Below, piece after piece: positions 37,601-46,876 of a DNA stretch of 56,483 bases. This stretch comes from a virus, in IMG/VR virus record IMGVR_UViG_3300047388_000152, positions 1-56,483 of that record, one strand, 5' to 3'. Made by a program: the position numbers and the translations under genes. A model generated the notes under the pieces. The model was not told the origin of the DNA and made no database searches. It saw only the letters and a program-made list of their open reading frames with translations. How positions within the stretch are numbered: the first letter of the stretch is position 1; every line of letters starts with the position of its first letter.

Positions 37601-39265
37601 TTATGGTTGTTGGATGTCCCCGCCTGCCACACCACCTAAAGGTGTGTTTAATTCACCAATCAAGTCATTGGCATCTTCGGTTGATAACTTCCCTTCCTGT
37701 TGACGAGATTTAATTGATGCTATCAATGCCGTCCGTTGCCTTGCCGCTGCATCTGCTTTAGCCGTGTCACCTGTTTGCCTAAATTGCAATTCTTGTTGAC
37801 GGAGAGTTAGCCCAGCATCTCGATATGTTTGCAGAGCGGCCTGTTTCTGTCTGTCTAATTCTTCTGTCGTTGTATTGTGACGATTTGTTTCAGTCAGCCT
37901 ATCCTGCGCCGCAATAGCCCCCGCCGCTTGTCTGGCGCGCACGACGACCGGCCCCTGAGAGGTTTTAAGTGTGAAAGACTCATCTCCGGGGGAATTAAAT
38001 GGTTTTCTTGTGCTGGGGTCAATCCACGGTTCGGTTGCTTTATAATTTCCGTGTGAATCGGGTTTCAGATATACCTTTTGCCAATTACCATGCTCATCTG
38101 TTTTCAAAGTGGCAGTGCCAGCCTTAATGTCTGCGTCTCTATTAGCCTTATCCATATAAGACTGTGCCCGGATGTTAGCCCTCTCCGTTAAACCATCGTT
38201 TTTTTCCTTTTGCACCTCAAGCAACGTTGGGTTCTTCCCTAAAGCCGATTGAGCGAGTGCCGCACGATAAGCAGCATTAGCCTGCGCCGTCAGCGATTGG
38301 TTCTCCGTGGCTAGTTGAGCATTAATCAATGCGTCTTTTGCAGCATACGGTTGTATCTGTTGGTTTACCCGCAACTGATTCCAACTCTGAATAGGATTGT
38401 TCTGACGGTTGAAAAAGTTATTACCTCCCTGTATCAACGCGGCACCAACGTCTTTCCACGGATGCTCGTGGCTATGCGCTTGAAGAACCTGTTGCATATC
38501 GGCACTATTCTCCGCTTTTTGCTTCAAGAGATTCTGATAATTAGGACTCAACTGCATCGAGAACGGACTATTCTCTGTCTGGGCTAATCCATTCTGTTCA
38601 GGGGTATTCATCGGAGCCTGAGTGGTTTGGCCCTGAGAGCCTTGAGTATCTACAGGCTGATTTAAGGTGCCAGTAGGTACCCCTTGAGCACTCTGAGGTA
38701 CCTCAGGGCTGTTTCCATTCTCATCAGCCACAGGAGCTAAGTCCATATAAGTCGGATAGTTAGGAGGTTGAACTGGTTGTTGAGCTATGTGCTGTCCAGC
38801 TTCGTGTCCTAAAGGAATAACTTGACCATTCACAATAGCCTCTGGCCCTTGTTCTCCAACGACATTGATAGCATTTGGGTCTAAATCCCCTCCACGGGCA
38901 TACATCTTTACAGGCTGTTGAAGCATACTCCCCATAGCTAACTGTTGGGCTACAGGGTTCTTGCCGTATTGCTGTACAGGATTAGTAGGTCTCAACACTG
39001 GTTGATTTAACAATGCTTGTCCGGTTTGCCCCAATGCACTGCCAATGGTCATTTGAGTTGGAGATGGCCCCGTAGGAGTGTTATTCGTGTGTATAGCCTC
39101 GTGTGCCGCAGTGACTCCGTCACCTATGTCACCCATAGCCACCTGAGACGGAAGTAGTTCTTTGGTTGGCGGGGCGTTCTTTTGACGCGGTTGAATAGGG
39201 AAGCCTAAGTCACCAGCGGCTGATGACATTAACCCTCCGAGCATTGAACGATAATCTAAGGCCAT
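37601..39265 (-). CDS. Internal virion protein, 554 aa
   Basis: Rich in Gln, Asn and Pro with long helical stretches (for example RLTETNRHNTTTEELDRQKQAALQTYRDAGLTLRQQELQFRQ). It has a motif MYARGGDLDPNAINVVGEQGPEAIVNGQVIPL, a GE-x-GPE pattern seen in several phage tail-associated proteins. Its stop abuts the start of the giant gene, and it sits where podovirus gp15-like core proteins lie. I infer a virion core or ejection protein. Confidence 0.68.
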   Translation of the reverse strand: MALDYRSMLGGLMSSAAGDLGFPIQPRQKNAPPTKELLPSQVAMGDIGDGVTAAHEAIHTNNTPTGPSPTQMTIGSALGQTGQALLNQPVLRPTNPVQQYGKNPVAQQLAMGSMLQQPVKMYARGGDLDPNAINVVGEQGPEAIVNGQVIPLGHEAGQHIAQQPVQPPNYPTYMDLAPVADENGNSPEVPQSAQGVPTGTLNQPVDTQGSQGQTTQAPMNTPEQNGLAQTENSPFSMQLSPNYQNLLKQKAENSADMQQVLQAHSHEHPWKDVGAALIQGGNNFFNRQNNPIQSWNQLRVNQQIQPYAAKDALINAQLATENQSLTAQANAAYRAALAQSALGKNPTLLEVQKEKNDGLTERANIRAQSYMDKANRDADIKAGTATLKTDEHGNWQKVYLKPDSHGNYKATEPWIDPSTRKPFNSPGDESFTLKTSQGPVVVRARQAAGAIAAQDRLTETNRHNTTTEELDRQKQAALQTYRDAGLTLRQQELQFRQTGDTAKADAAARQRTALIASIKSRQQEGKLSTEDANDLIGELNTPLGGVAGGDIQQP

Positions 39266-39273
39266 AATGATTC

Positions 39274-42200
39274 CTACGGCAACGCCCTCACAGCAATGGT
39301 CACGTCTGCTGTCGCTGCTGTACCTTGCGGCGTCTGAACACGAAAATAAAGTGTTCCGGCGTTAATGCTTAGTATAGCTCCCGCGATGGACTGCGCATTG
39401 CCCGATGTATTTTCGGACGCGGTGCTAACAGTAACTGCCGTTCCGGGGGTGAATATAGCGACCCCACCCCCGCCTGTTGCCGTAAACAATCCGACCGTTG
39501 AGGTTGTAAGCGTACCGCTGGCGTGGGAGATGGCGACATTATTTACTATGTAACGAGTGAAGCCTGACGGCAGCGTAATCGTAATTGCAGTGTCAGTATT
39601 GGCAGAATTGAAATTAATGCCCGTCGCGGTGTAGGCAAAGGCGGACGGCGCCGCTGTCGCGTTCGAGAAATTCGTTGCCATTTTTGCACCGAACTGTGTC
39701 TGAATGGCACTCGTTACCCCGTCTAAATACTGAAACTCCGTGTTGCTTACAGTACCGTTGGCAATGTTTGTAGCAGGGATTCCTGTGGGTAAATCCCCTG
39801 TCCCAATCGCCGCTAGGTCTTTTACGACAAACCAAAAACTACTGCTGTTGTACTCAATATGAGCGGACTCATTAGCGGCTAACGTTATATCTGCCCCAGT
39901 GTTACAGAAGAACCTGTTCGCTGAAGTCGATGACCCACTCTGGTGCTTCAGGACTATAGGATTCGTGCCTACGTTGACTATCCAATGCTTCTCACCGTTC
40001 TGTTGGGTCAGGGTGAACACCAACCCCGTCAGATTCCTTGATGCGTCTGAGGCCAAGTCTAATCTATACGCTTGAACGCCGGGGTTGTAGTTATTCTGGT
40101 TTGAACTGATGGCTGTTGGGGCTATCCAGTTCGATATAGTCCTCTGCTGGTCGGACAGCCAGTAAGACGTGCCTGAACCGGACAATGTATACCCCTGCTG
40201 GAACTGATTGTAGTTATAGGTATTGGAAGCGGTTCCCGACTCGCCCAATGATGCTAAAGCGGCAAATCCTGCCATCGCTACAGCACTATTATTGTTAATG
40301 CGACTGGTTGTTGTGTTGTTCAGCAACAACGAATTAGTACCACCCCCACCGCAATTCGTAAGGGTGTTGTTACGGATGTCTAGGTCACTACAACCATCCA
40401 CCGAAATGCCCTGTTGTCCTGCTCCAATGACAAGATTATCTTCGACAATACACGACCTGCCGGAACTGACTACGATGCCAAATACCAGATTTCCCGTCTC
40501 TGGTAGGTCGGTCTCCTGTCCGATGATGATATTCCCTGCAATGCGGCAGAACTCAGGGTGGGTATCGCTCCCCCCTATCTGCAAATCAATACCTGCACAA
40601 CTTTGTACCGCGCCTCGCGCGTCAATAATATTGTTGATTATCTGGATATTAGAGACGTATTCACCCGAGGAGTTCGGCTCAACATCGATAGCTACTGCAA
40701 ACGGATTACCAACATCCGTTTGCATATTAGTGAACAGGTTGGACTCGATGAATATATCCTTACCGGAGATAGCTCCACAGTTCTGTGTCTTGAGGTCACT
40801 GAAAATATTGTGGTCGATGTAGCAATTGATGGCGTGATGCCCCGCACTGGCAAAAGCACCTACATAAGCACCAAATCCGTGTACTCCATTGAACTCACAC
40901 CGCCTTATTATTCCATTGGTAACATTACCTAGAAAGATACAAGATGCCGCTGAATCTATGGCCTGTGTGTTCTGACCTAAAAAGGTGATGTTTGTGATGC
41001 TGATATTCTCATTGAACCCGTTCAAACTTGGGTTGATACTGGGAACAACGCTTGTGCCATACCAACCTCGCACCTGACCAGACACGCTCGATTCTTTGAT
41101 GATGGTCTGGCCTATTCCATCTCCATACACGGATACGTCCGATTCAAGAATGACGGAAGGCTGTCCTGAGAGTGCTCCGGTATCAATCGCGTTCTCGTAA
41201 GTGCCTCGATTGAAATGCACGGTCTGTCCAGATTTAATGCGTATCTGTGCTGTAGGTGTTCCTAGGGAATATGCTTCTATCTGAACTTGCTTGGAAGTAA
41301 AAGCACCACACGCTCTGGATAGTCTCAAACCCCAATCAGTAGAGTCCCACAGCCACGATGATATTTGACTCGGATATGTGCTCCCTGTCCAAGTGATATT
41401 TCCCGCTGAAAAACCAGAGAAACACGGAGTCTGAGAAGTAGGATTCGTTAATCCGATTCCCTGAAAGGCAATGGCACCCGAACTGGCCTTAATGATTTTG
41501 GCATTACCCTGAAACAACAGCGTCAGCGTAGAGGGAATAGTGACAGACGTACTTAATGTCGTGTCCACCGTGATGTACAACGTGGTTTGTGTGCTGCCTA
41601 TCGCAGTAATCGCCGTGGGCAAATCGTTGGCATAATCCAGTGACAATACCTTGAATACCGATAACTTAGTCACCAAAGGACTATTTACCCCTACGGCTAT
41701 AGGAACTTGGGGAAGGTCTGGAGCAGTATCTAACTGCGTCTTGCCTGCCACAATCGTAGAGGCGTAGGGTGTGGTTCCTGTGCCGATTTGGGCATTGATG
41801 TACTGGATTGTCTGACTGGTATTCCAGAATGGCCCCGGATAGGTCGGATTTGGGATGACCGCAAACCCGCCGTTAGACAATATCAGTTGCTCCCAAGTAG
41901 CCACGTCTACCGAGGTCACCACGGGAAGTGGCGCAATACCGACCCCAAGAGTCCACGTAACCACCAAATCAGGTGTGGCCACAGCGTCCGAACTTGTGTA
42001 CAAGGTCGTGCCAGCATTGTTAGTAACAATCCAAGCCGAGCCTGTCCACTTGATAGCATTATTCGACGTGGAAGTAGCGGTATCTATCAGGTTGTAGTAT
42101 TCCTTTCCGCTCGTAGTACCACGTGCTGTATACGTGCCCGTCGAACTCCCACTTACGAGATATATCCCGCTTGTAACAGGACTCTGGAAAAACTCCGGTG

Positions 42201-42516
42201 ATACAAAGAAGTTGGAAAGCAATGGATAACGCATTACGTCAGATGCGTCATACAACAAGGCGGTAAAGAAACAGGCCGGATTGGTCGAGTCTAAAGTCGT
42301 GGGCAACACGACCTCTGGGATTCTGAAATCCGTGCCCGCCACCGTGCAGTCAAATACGTAACACGCGCTACTGAGATTCGTCGTTTGACCTTGTGCAATG
42401 TAAAGCCCAGTGTCCGATTCAAAGGTCGGAGCACTTGCATAGATACGCAGCTTGCCCACGGAACCACCCCAGTTCCACGTTGGTACAATAAAATCTTGTA
42501 AAGTTACAAATCCCAT
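39274..42516 (-). CDS. Tail spike with parallel beta-helix domain
   Basis: 1080 aa. The N-terminal about 230 residues are a virion-binding part (MGFVTLQDFIVPTWNWGGSVGKLRIYA...). The centre (about 440-760) has right-handed beta-helix repeats (FIESNLFTN, RIAGNIIIGQE, IVEDNLVIGAGQQG, DIRNNTLTNCGGG), typical of polysaccharide-degrading spikes. The C-terminal part contains EFQYLDGVTSAIQTQFG, a common trimerisation-type segment. It should bind or degrade surface glycan and set host range. The promoter of the antisense HNH gene overlaps its start codon. Confidence 0.88.
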   Translation of the reverse strand: MGFVTLQDFIVPTWNWGGSVGKLRIYASAPTFESDTGLYIAQGQTTNLSSACYVFDCTVAGTDFRIPEVVLPTTLDSTNPACFFTALLYDASDVMRYPLLSNFFVSPEFFQSPVTSGIYLVSGSSTGTYTARGTTSGKEYYNLIDTATSTSNNAIKWTGSAWIVTNNAGTTLYTSSDAVATPDLVVTWTLGVGIAPLPVVTSVDVATWEQLILSNGGFAVIPNPTYPGPFWNTSQTIQYINAQIGTGTTPYASTIVAGKTQLDTAPDLPQVPIAVGVNSPLVTKLSVFKVLSLDYANDLPTAITAIGSTQTTLYITVDTTLSTSVTIPSTLTLLFQGNAKIIKASSGAIAFQGIGLTNPTSQTPCFSGFSAGNITWTGSTYPSQISSWLWDSTDWGLRLSRACGAFTSKQVQIEAYSLGTPTAQIRIKSGQTVHFNRGTYENAIDTGALSGQPSVILESDVSVYGDGIGQTIIKESSVSGQVRGWYGTSVVPSINPSLNGFNENISITNITFLGQNTQAIDSAASCIFLGNVTNGIIRRCEFNGVHGFGAYVGAFASAGHHAINCYIDHNIFSDLKTQNCGAISGKDIFIESNLFTNMQTDVGNPFAVAIDVEPNSSGEYVSNIQIINNIIDARGAVQSCAGIDLQIGGSDTHPEFCRIAGNIIIGQETDLPETGNLVFGIVVSSGRSCIVEDNLVIGAGQQGISVDGCSDLDIRNNTLTNCGGGGTNSLLLNNTTTSRINNNSAVAMAGFAALASLGESGTASNTYNYNQFQQGYTLSGSGTSYWLSDQQRTISNWIAPTAISSNQNNYNPGVQAYRLDLASDASRNLTGLVFTLTQQNGEKHWIVNVGTNPIVLKHQSGSSTSANRFFCNTGADITLAANESAHIEYNSSSFWFVVKDLAAIGTGDLPTGIPATNIANGTVSNTEFQYLDGVTSAIQTQFGAKMATNFSNATAAPSAFAYTATGINFNSANTDTAITITLPSGFTRYIVNNVAISHASGTLTTSTVGLFTATGGGGVAIFTPGTAVTVSTASENTSGNAQSIAGAILSINAGTLYFRVQTPQGTAATADVTIAVRALP

Positions 42517-42545
42517 TGACTTACACTGTTCACTCTTGGTATCAT
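42516..42545 (+). promoter_or_regulatory. Sigma70-like promoter of the HNH gene, overlapping the spike start
   Basis: TTGACT (42516-42521), an 18-nt spacer, TATCAT (42540-42545), directly before the HNH start at 42547. The -35 begins on the first base of the antisense spike start codon. Confidence 0.5.
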
Positions 42546-42546
42546 T

Positions 42547-43239
42547 GTGTGGATGAGAAAGTACCCGTTGCTAACTGAATGCATACCCAAGCCTCCTCGC
42601 GTTCGGCAGATGGGAGGCTTGGTAATCAACTTGCTGACCGTCAAATGTTACGTTGGTTTCAGAAATAAATCTAGCCAATGGCTGTGTGAGTGTCTTTGCG
42701 GCACTCTCGTTAATCGCTCCACGGAGATATTGTCTAATGGTAAAGCCTTTAGCTGTGGTTGCCGTAAAAATACCCGACACCACACATTGCACCCTCTTTA
42801 CAATATTTGGAACAAGATGATTAGCCGTTGTGAAGTGGAGCACTCCACGGGATTTCATAAATATGGGGCTAGAGGTATTCGGGTATGCCACGGTTGGCAT
42901 GAGTTTGACTGTTTTACCGTTGATATGGGTGAACGGCCAGAAGGACGATATTCGATTGACCGTATTGATAACGATGGCAATTACTCGTGCGGACATTGTG
43001 ATGAATGCGTAGAAAAAGGCTGGCCCGCTAACTGTAAATGGTCGGATGATGTTCAACAGGCGAATAATAGACGGAATAGCAAGCGGATAACTATGGGTGA
43101 CGAAACTCATACCGTGCAACAATGGGCTACTCGTTTGGGTAAAGACTCTAACCGTATTTACCAACGATTGAGACTGGGATGGAAGCCCGAAGATGCCTTG
43201 ATGTTGCCGATAGATATTACGCATAAGTACAACAAATAA
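42547..43239 (+). CDS. HNH homing endonuclease, antisense in the late arm
   Basis: 230 aa from GTG 42547 (ATG 42553 is possible). A zinc-ribbon start (WLCECLCGTLVNRSTEILSNGKAFSCGCRKN) is followed by HNH-like residues (LYNIWNKMISRCEVEHSTGFHKYGARGIRVCHGWHEFDCFTVDMGERPEGRYSIDRIDNDGNYSCGHC) and a C-terminal helix-turn-helix (TVQQWATRLGKDSNRIYQRLRLGW). This GARGI...IDRIDNDG layout is a known phage HNH type. It faces against late transcription between spike and an upstream small gene. Confidence 0.87.
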   Translation: MWMRKYPLLTECIPKPPRVRQMGGLVINLLTVKCYVGFRNKSSQWLCECLCGTLVNRSTEILSNGKAFSCGCRKNTRHHTLHPLYNIWNKMISRCEVEHSTGFHKYGARGIRVCHGWHEFDCFTVDMGERPEGRYSIDRIDNDGNYSCGHCDECVEKGWPANCKWSDDVQQANNRRNSKRITMGDETHTVQQWATRLGKDSNRIYQRLRLGWKPEDALMLPIDITHKYNK

Positions 43240-43245
43240 TCCCCT

Positions 43246-43551
43246 CTATATCCCTTTCTCTCTCAGTATCAGCCCTAAAACCACTAATCCTAATCCCACG
43301 ATAGCCAGCCCTTCCACGAACATAAATATCAACGCATTACGTATCTTTCCTTCCTGCTCGGTCTTATAGTTATCAAACACTTCTCTGGGAATGAACCTAA
43401 GCCTGACATCATTGAGTTCGGTGTTTTTCTTGTCTGCCTCATCTGCTGCTAAATCTATAGCTCGTTGCAAGTCTTGGAAGCGTTGTTCTAAATACCGCCT
43501 ATCGGCACGGCGTAAGGTACGTAAATGACGTTGAAGGGAAATTCTCGACAC
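43246..43551 (-). CDS. Small coiled-coil membrane protein, 101 aa
   Basis: GTG start. A basic head, a coiled coil (FQDLQRAIDLAADEADKKNTELNDVRLRFI) and one C-terminal hydrophobic segment (ALIFMFVEGLAIVGLGLVVLGLIL). It lies between tail fibre and spike genes, with the HNH insertion just downstream. It might be an envelope or virion accessory protein. No family. Confidence 0.62.
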   Translation of the reverse strand: MSRISLQRHLRTLRRADRRYLEQRFQDLQRAIDLAADEADKKNTELNDVRLRFIPREVFDNYKTEQEGKIRNALIFMFVEGLAIVGLGLVVLGLILREKGI

Positions 43552-43584
43552 TTCATCTCAATATCGGCCTGTGTCTCTTGAATA

Positions 43585-45345
43585 TCATGGAGTATCAAAT
43601 TCCACCGCATAGCCCCCAATCTGAGCACTCGCACTTGCAGACGCATTTACAAATTTGATACTCAACAAATCACCCGCGACAACCGTGAATGAATGCGTAA
43701 GATCGGTAAAAACATTCGACGCCGCGCCTGCGGCAATAGTAATGGTGACTGCGGTGTCTACTCCGTTTTTTCGTAGCGTGATCGTCAATGCACCGTCGCC
43801 GGGTTGTGCGTTGCCCGTGACGACATAAAAGTTTTTTATAGTTCCCGCTAGTGGAATGACCGATTGGCGGGAACCCTCAGTGGCGCTAGAGGCGTTAAAG
43901 CCCGGTAACGCCATATACGCTGTACTGGATAGGGCAATCGTGTTAACAACACCGTTCCCCATTAATACGGTCTTAGTGCTTACCCAAGAACCTGTACCAC
44001 TCCCGTTGGTGGATAGAACCTGACCACTGGAACCTCCGGCGGGGACATTGGCAAGCGGCAATGCATTCGCGTTCGAGAAGTCCGTTGCCATCAACGTCTT
44101 TGACGTACCCGGAAACGTCATCACCGTCGAGTCCGTACCCGCAAGAGTTAGTGAATTACTAACCGTCAAGGTCTTACCGTCTGTCCCCGCAAACGTTGTT
44201 GAAGCGTTGTGAGTGGCCGTTTTACCGTCTGCGATAACTAATGTTGCCGAGGTAGCTGGCGCCGTAATTGCGACTTTATTGACAGATGTTGCTGTAGCTA
44301 CACCTATATTGGGCGTAGTTAATACAGGAGACGTGAGTGTTTTATTGGTTAGCGTTTGAACGGTAGTCTTATCTGCCGTAATAGATGTGTCAATAGAGAA
44401 CGTTGTTCCCGATAAACCTAATCCATTCCCCGCACTATAAGTGCTGCCTACTTGCGAAAACGTAAGATTCGTTGTGCCTACCACGAAGGGGTCAGCCGCT
44501 GCCGCCGAGATAAATACCTTGCCGTTGTTAGCCGACCCAGCAATCACTCCGTTCGGGGCAATGACACTCGTAAGATAGCCCGAACCAATTTCTGCCGCTT
44601 GGTCAGATTCAACGGCACGAGTCAGGATATAGGGAGATACGGCAACAACACCTTGTTGTGTAATCGTGTACCACCCATTGTTGGCGGCAGTCGCTTCACC
44701 GCCGACCAAAACACGAGAACCAACTTGGCCGATAAGGATTGTAACGCTATCAATAATTAACGGGCCGTTCGCGGTTCCGGTTAGTGTTGCACCAACGCCA
44801 GACGCTCCATTGGCGTAAGTGTTCGACGGTAAAGCAGATGTGGACGCATAAGCGACTTGCGGTTTTGAATCAAAACTTGAAAGAGCGCTATCCACATAGG
44901 CCGTGGTCGCTAATTTTGTGGAGTTATCGTTCGCGGCTTGAGTTGTTGCCGTTGAAGAACCTAAAGCCGCCGGAACCGTCACACTGCCTGCCGTCAGTCC
45001 CGCCGCTGTTCCTGTGAGATTAGTCGCAACTCCTGACGCTGGAGTTCCTAATGCTGGAGTGGTTAATGTAGGGGCGGTGAGAGTAAGAGTGCCCGACGAG
45101 GCCGCTAAAGTACCAGTATCCGAAACCGTCAGAGTGGAGGATTGAAGAGTTGCCCCACCTGTACCATTTGCCCGTAAAAGTGCTTTATCCGTCGCTCCTG
45201 TGGAACCACCGATAGTTCCCGCAGGAGCGGCACCTCCGTCCTTAATCAGCTTTCCGGTCGTGCCGTCAAATACAGCTAGGTGTCCATCAGTGGCACTTGC
45301 AGGCCCGTCTACATTTCCAGTGGTAGGGTATCTTTGAAAGCTCAT
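43585..45345 (-). CDS. Tail fibre protein, 586 aa
   Basis: Low-complexity Gly/Thr/Ala/Ser-rich sequence with typical fibre phrases (TDGHLAVFDGTTGKLIKDGG, GSTGATDKALLRANGTGGATLQSS, TTQAANDNSTKLATTAYVD). Residues about 350-460 repeat TxKTLTxPVLTTPxIG-like units. The C-terminal 130 residues (VLMGNGVVNTIALSSTAYMALPG...) resemble a receptor-binding or trimer domain. It should form a trimeric fibre that makes first contact with the host. The upstream HNH gene is antisense. Confidence 0.8.
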   Translation of the reverse strand: MSFQRYPTTGNVDGPASATDGHLAVFDGTTGKLIKDGGAAPAGTIGGSTGATDKALLRANGTGGATLQSSTLTVSDTGTLAASSGTLTLTAPTLTTPALGTPASGVATNLTGTAAGLTAGSVTVPAALGSSTATTQAANDNSTKLATTAYVDSALSSFDSKPQVAYASTSALPSNTYANGASGVGATLTGTANGPLIIDSVTILIGQVGSRVLVGGEATAANNGWYTITQQGVVAVSPYILTRAVESDQAAEIGSGYLTSVIAPNGVIAGSANNGKVFISAAAADPFVVGTTNLTFSQVGSTYSAGNGLGLSGTTFSIDTSITADKTTVQTLTNKTLTSPVLTTPNIGVATATSVNKVAITAPATSATLVIADGKTATHNASTTFAGTDGKTLTVSNSLTLAGTDSTVMTFPGTSKTLMATDFSNANALPLANVPAGGSSGQVLSTNGSGTGSWVSTKTVLMGNGVVNTIALSSTAYMALPGFNASSATEGSRQSVIPLAGTIKNFYVVTGNAQPGDGALTITLRKNGVDTAVTITIAAGAASNVFTDLTHSFTVVAGDLLSIKFVNASASASAQIGGYAVEFDTP

Positions 45346-45371
45346 AATATCCGTCCTCTCGGAGTTTGGTG

Positions 45372-45377
45372 TATAAT
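45372..45377 (+). promoter_or_regulatory. Candidate -10 box for the HNH gene at 45447
   Basis: TATAAT on the + strand, 70 nt before the GTG start. No good -35 is seen. It would give the antisense HNH gene its own transcript. Confidence 0.35.
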
Positions 45378-45446
45378 GAAAACGGACTCCAGAGCGGAGA
45401 ATAACCGCTGTGAAGCCCTAATCAGAGATTCTAAAACGGAGAACCT

Positions 45447-46169
45447 GTGACCTACGATAAAGATAGCATTGTCTTTCAGCCAATTCCTACTGACCCACGA
45501 TTCATAAAACTGACCGACAGCCAATACAATCGCTTGACTGTATTGGGATATGCAGGGCGTTCGCCTAGTAAAGCCCATCTGTGGTGGTGTGAATGCGAGT
45601 GTGGAACTATTGTGTGTGCTCACGGCACTCACTTGAAAAGTGGACACACGCGAAGTTGTGGATGTCAGAAGATTGAAGAGTTCAAGGCACGTTTCACCTC
45701 TCACGGCCACGCTAAGAAAGGGGCTGTATCTCCTGAATACCAAGCCTATCAACACGCCAAGTGTCGATGTAACGACCCCGATGACTCGTCCTATTACAAC
45801 TACGGGGGGCGTGGAATAGAATTTCGGTTTGAGTCTTTCGAGGACTTCTTTGCTGAAGTTGGACTGCGTCCTGAAGGTAAAACGATGATTGACCGTGTTG
45901 ATGTCAACGGGCATTACGAGGTCGGCAACCTGCGATGGGTCGATGATATTGAGTCGGCTGGTAATACTCGTAGAAATCGGCGTCTGACTCATAATGGTCG
46001 TACTCAAAATGTCGAAGATTGGAGTCGAGAGCTTAGCATTAAATCTACCACCCTACGTAAACGTATAAAAGATGGGTGGAGTGTTGAGGATGCTTTTTCA
46101 ATACCCACACTCACTCCATCCCAATCACGCTCTGGACACCTTACGATGAAAAGCGATTCCACTGAATGA
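45447..46169 (+). CDS. HNH homing endonuclease, antisense in the late arm
   Basis: 240 aa, GTG start. Zinc ribbon (LWWCECECGTIVCAHGTHLKSGHTRSCGCQ), then YQAYQHAKCRCNDPDDSSYYNYGGRGIEFRFESFEDFFAEVGLRPEGKTMIDRVDVNGHYEVGNLRWV as the nuclease core, and a C-terminal helix-turn-helix (NVEDWSRELSIKSTTLRKRIKDGW). It shares its domain plan with the HNH at 42547. Its 3' end overlaps the antisense structural gene by 29 nt. Confidence 0.88.
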   Translation: MTYDKDSIVFQPIPTDPRFIKLTDSQYNRLTVLGYAGRSPSKAHLWWCECECGTIVCAHGTHLKSGHTRSCGCQKIEEFKARFTSHGHAKKGAVSPEYQAYQHAKCRCNDPDDSSYYNYGGRGIEFRFESFEDFFAEVGLRPEGKTMIDRVDVNGHYEVGNLRWVDDIESAGNTRRNRRLTHNGRTQNVEDWSRELSIKSTTLRKRIKDGWSVEDAFSIPTLTPSQSRSGHLTMKSDSTE

Positions 46170-46764
46170 AAATTTGCCCATTTGCTAGCAAATTGTTGGT
46201 GTTATTGGCATTAAAGGTTCCGGCTGCATTGAGGAACACATTTTTTACAGCGCTTGTGCCGTTAAGCGCAATACCCGTCTGAATTCCCGCCGTAGCTCCA
46301 ACTGGCCCTGCGTTGACTGCCGTGCCACCGCTAGCCGCCGTAGTGATGTCTTGTGCGGTTACGCGGTCTTGGAAGGTGGCAGTGCCACTGAGCACGGAGA
46401 CTGCTCCAGACGCGATTACAGAACCCAGACCTACCTTACAGGTAACGGCGGTGCCGGGGCACGTCAGAGCCAGATTCCAAAAGCTATATGCTGTCTCTAA
46501 GTGCTGGTCGCCACTGGGAAAACTGTAAATTATATTTCCTACTCCCAGAGCCGCTGCTGCTGAGTTTAATGCACCGACCACGAAGTTCGTCAAAGTAAGG
46601 ACTGCTGTAATGGATGCTCCAGTGCTGTACTCGATGCACGAAATCGTGCTAATGGTAGAAGGGGTCGAACCAATAGCAGTTTTCGACCGGATGTACTCAC
46701 TAGAGAGCGCTGTTTTTACCGTCTCATTATTGGAAAACGGGGTTACTGTGTTGATGATAGACAT
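46141..46764 (-). CDS. Virion structural protein, 207 aa
   Basis: Ala/Thr/Ser-rich beta-type sequence (SIINTVTPFSNNETVKTALSSEYIRSKTAIGSTPSTIST...) typical of small capsid-decorating or tail proteins. It precedes the fibre gene. Two Cys (TCPGTAVTCK) lie in the middle. Its 3' end overlaps the antisense HNH gene, which may have altered its C-terminus. The specific role is unknown. Confidence 0.62.
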   Translation of the reverse strand: MSIINTVTPFSNNETVKTALSSEYIRSKTAIGSTPSTISTISCIEYSTGASITAVLTLTNFVVGALNSAAAALGVGNIIYSFPSGDQHLETAYSFWNLALTCPGTAVTCKVGLGSVIASGAVSVLSGTATFQDRVTAQDITTAASGGTAVNAGPVGATAGIQTGIALNGTSAVKNVFLNAAGTFNANNTNNLLANGQIFIQWNRFSS

Positions 46765-46825
46765 AATTGCATTTCCCGGTTGAGTTCATTTAGGTCTGTC
46801 TCAAGGTCTCTGTCCGGCGTTCGAT

Positions 46826-46862
46826 GAGAAAACCGGGGGCTTTTTGTATACCGTTGCCCCCT
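46826..46862 (-). terminator. Possible stem-loop after the 285-aa structural gene
   Basis: On the - strand GGGGGC pairs with GCCCCC across a 15-nt loop, followed by GGTTTTC. Weak T tract. It may reduce read-through into the next late genes. Confidence 0.35.
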
Positions 46863-46876
46863 ACACGGAGAGAGAA

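Noticed and set aside
39585-39607. Half-site of the 23-bp element in the spike gene
   Set aside because: Only one half of the dyad plus part of the arm is present; below the level of site 10.
40223-42201. Several 120-200 codon + strand frames opposite the tail spike
   Set aside because: Shadow frames of the repetitive beta-helix gene; no start signals and no domain-like sequence.
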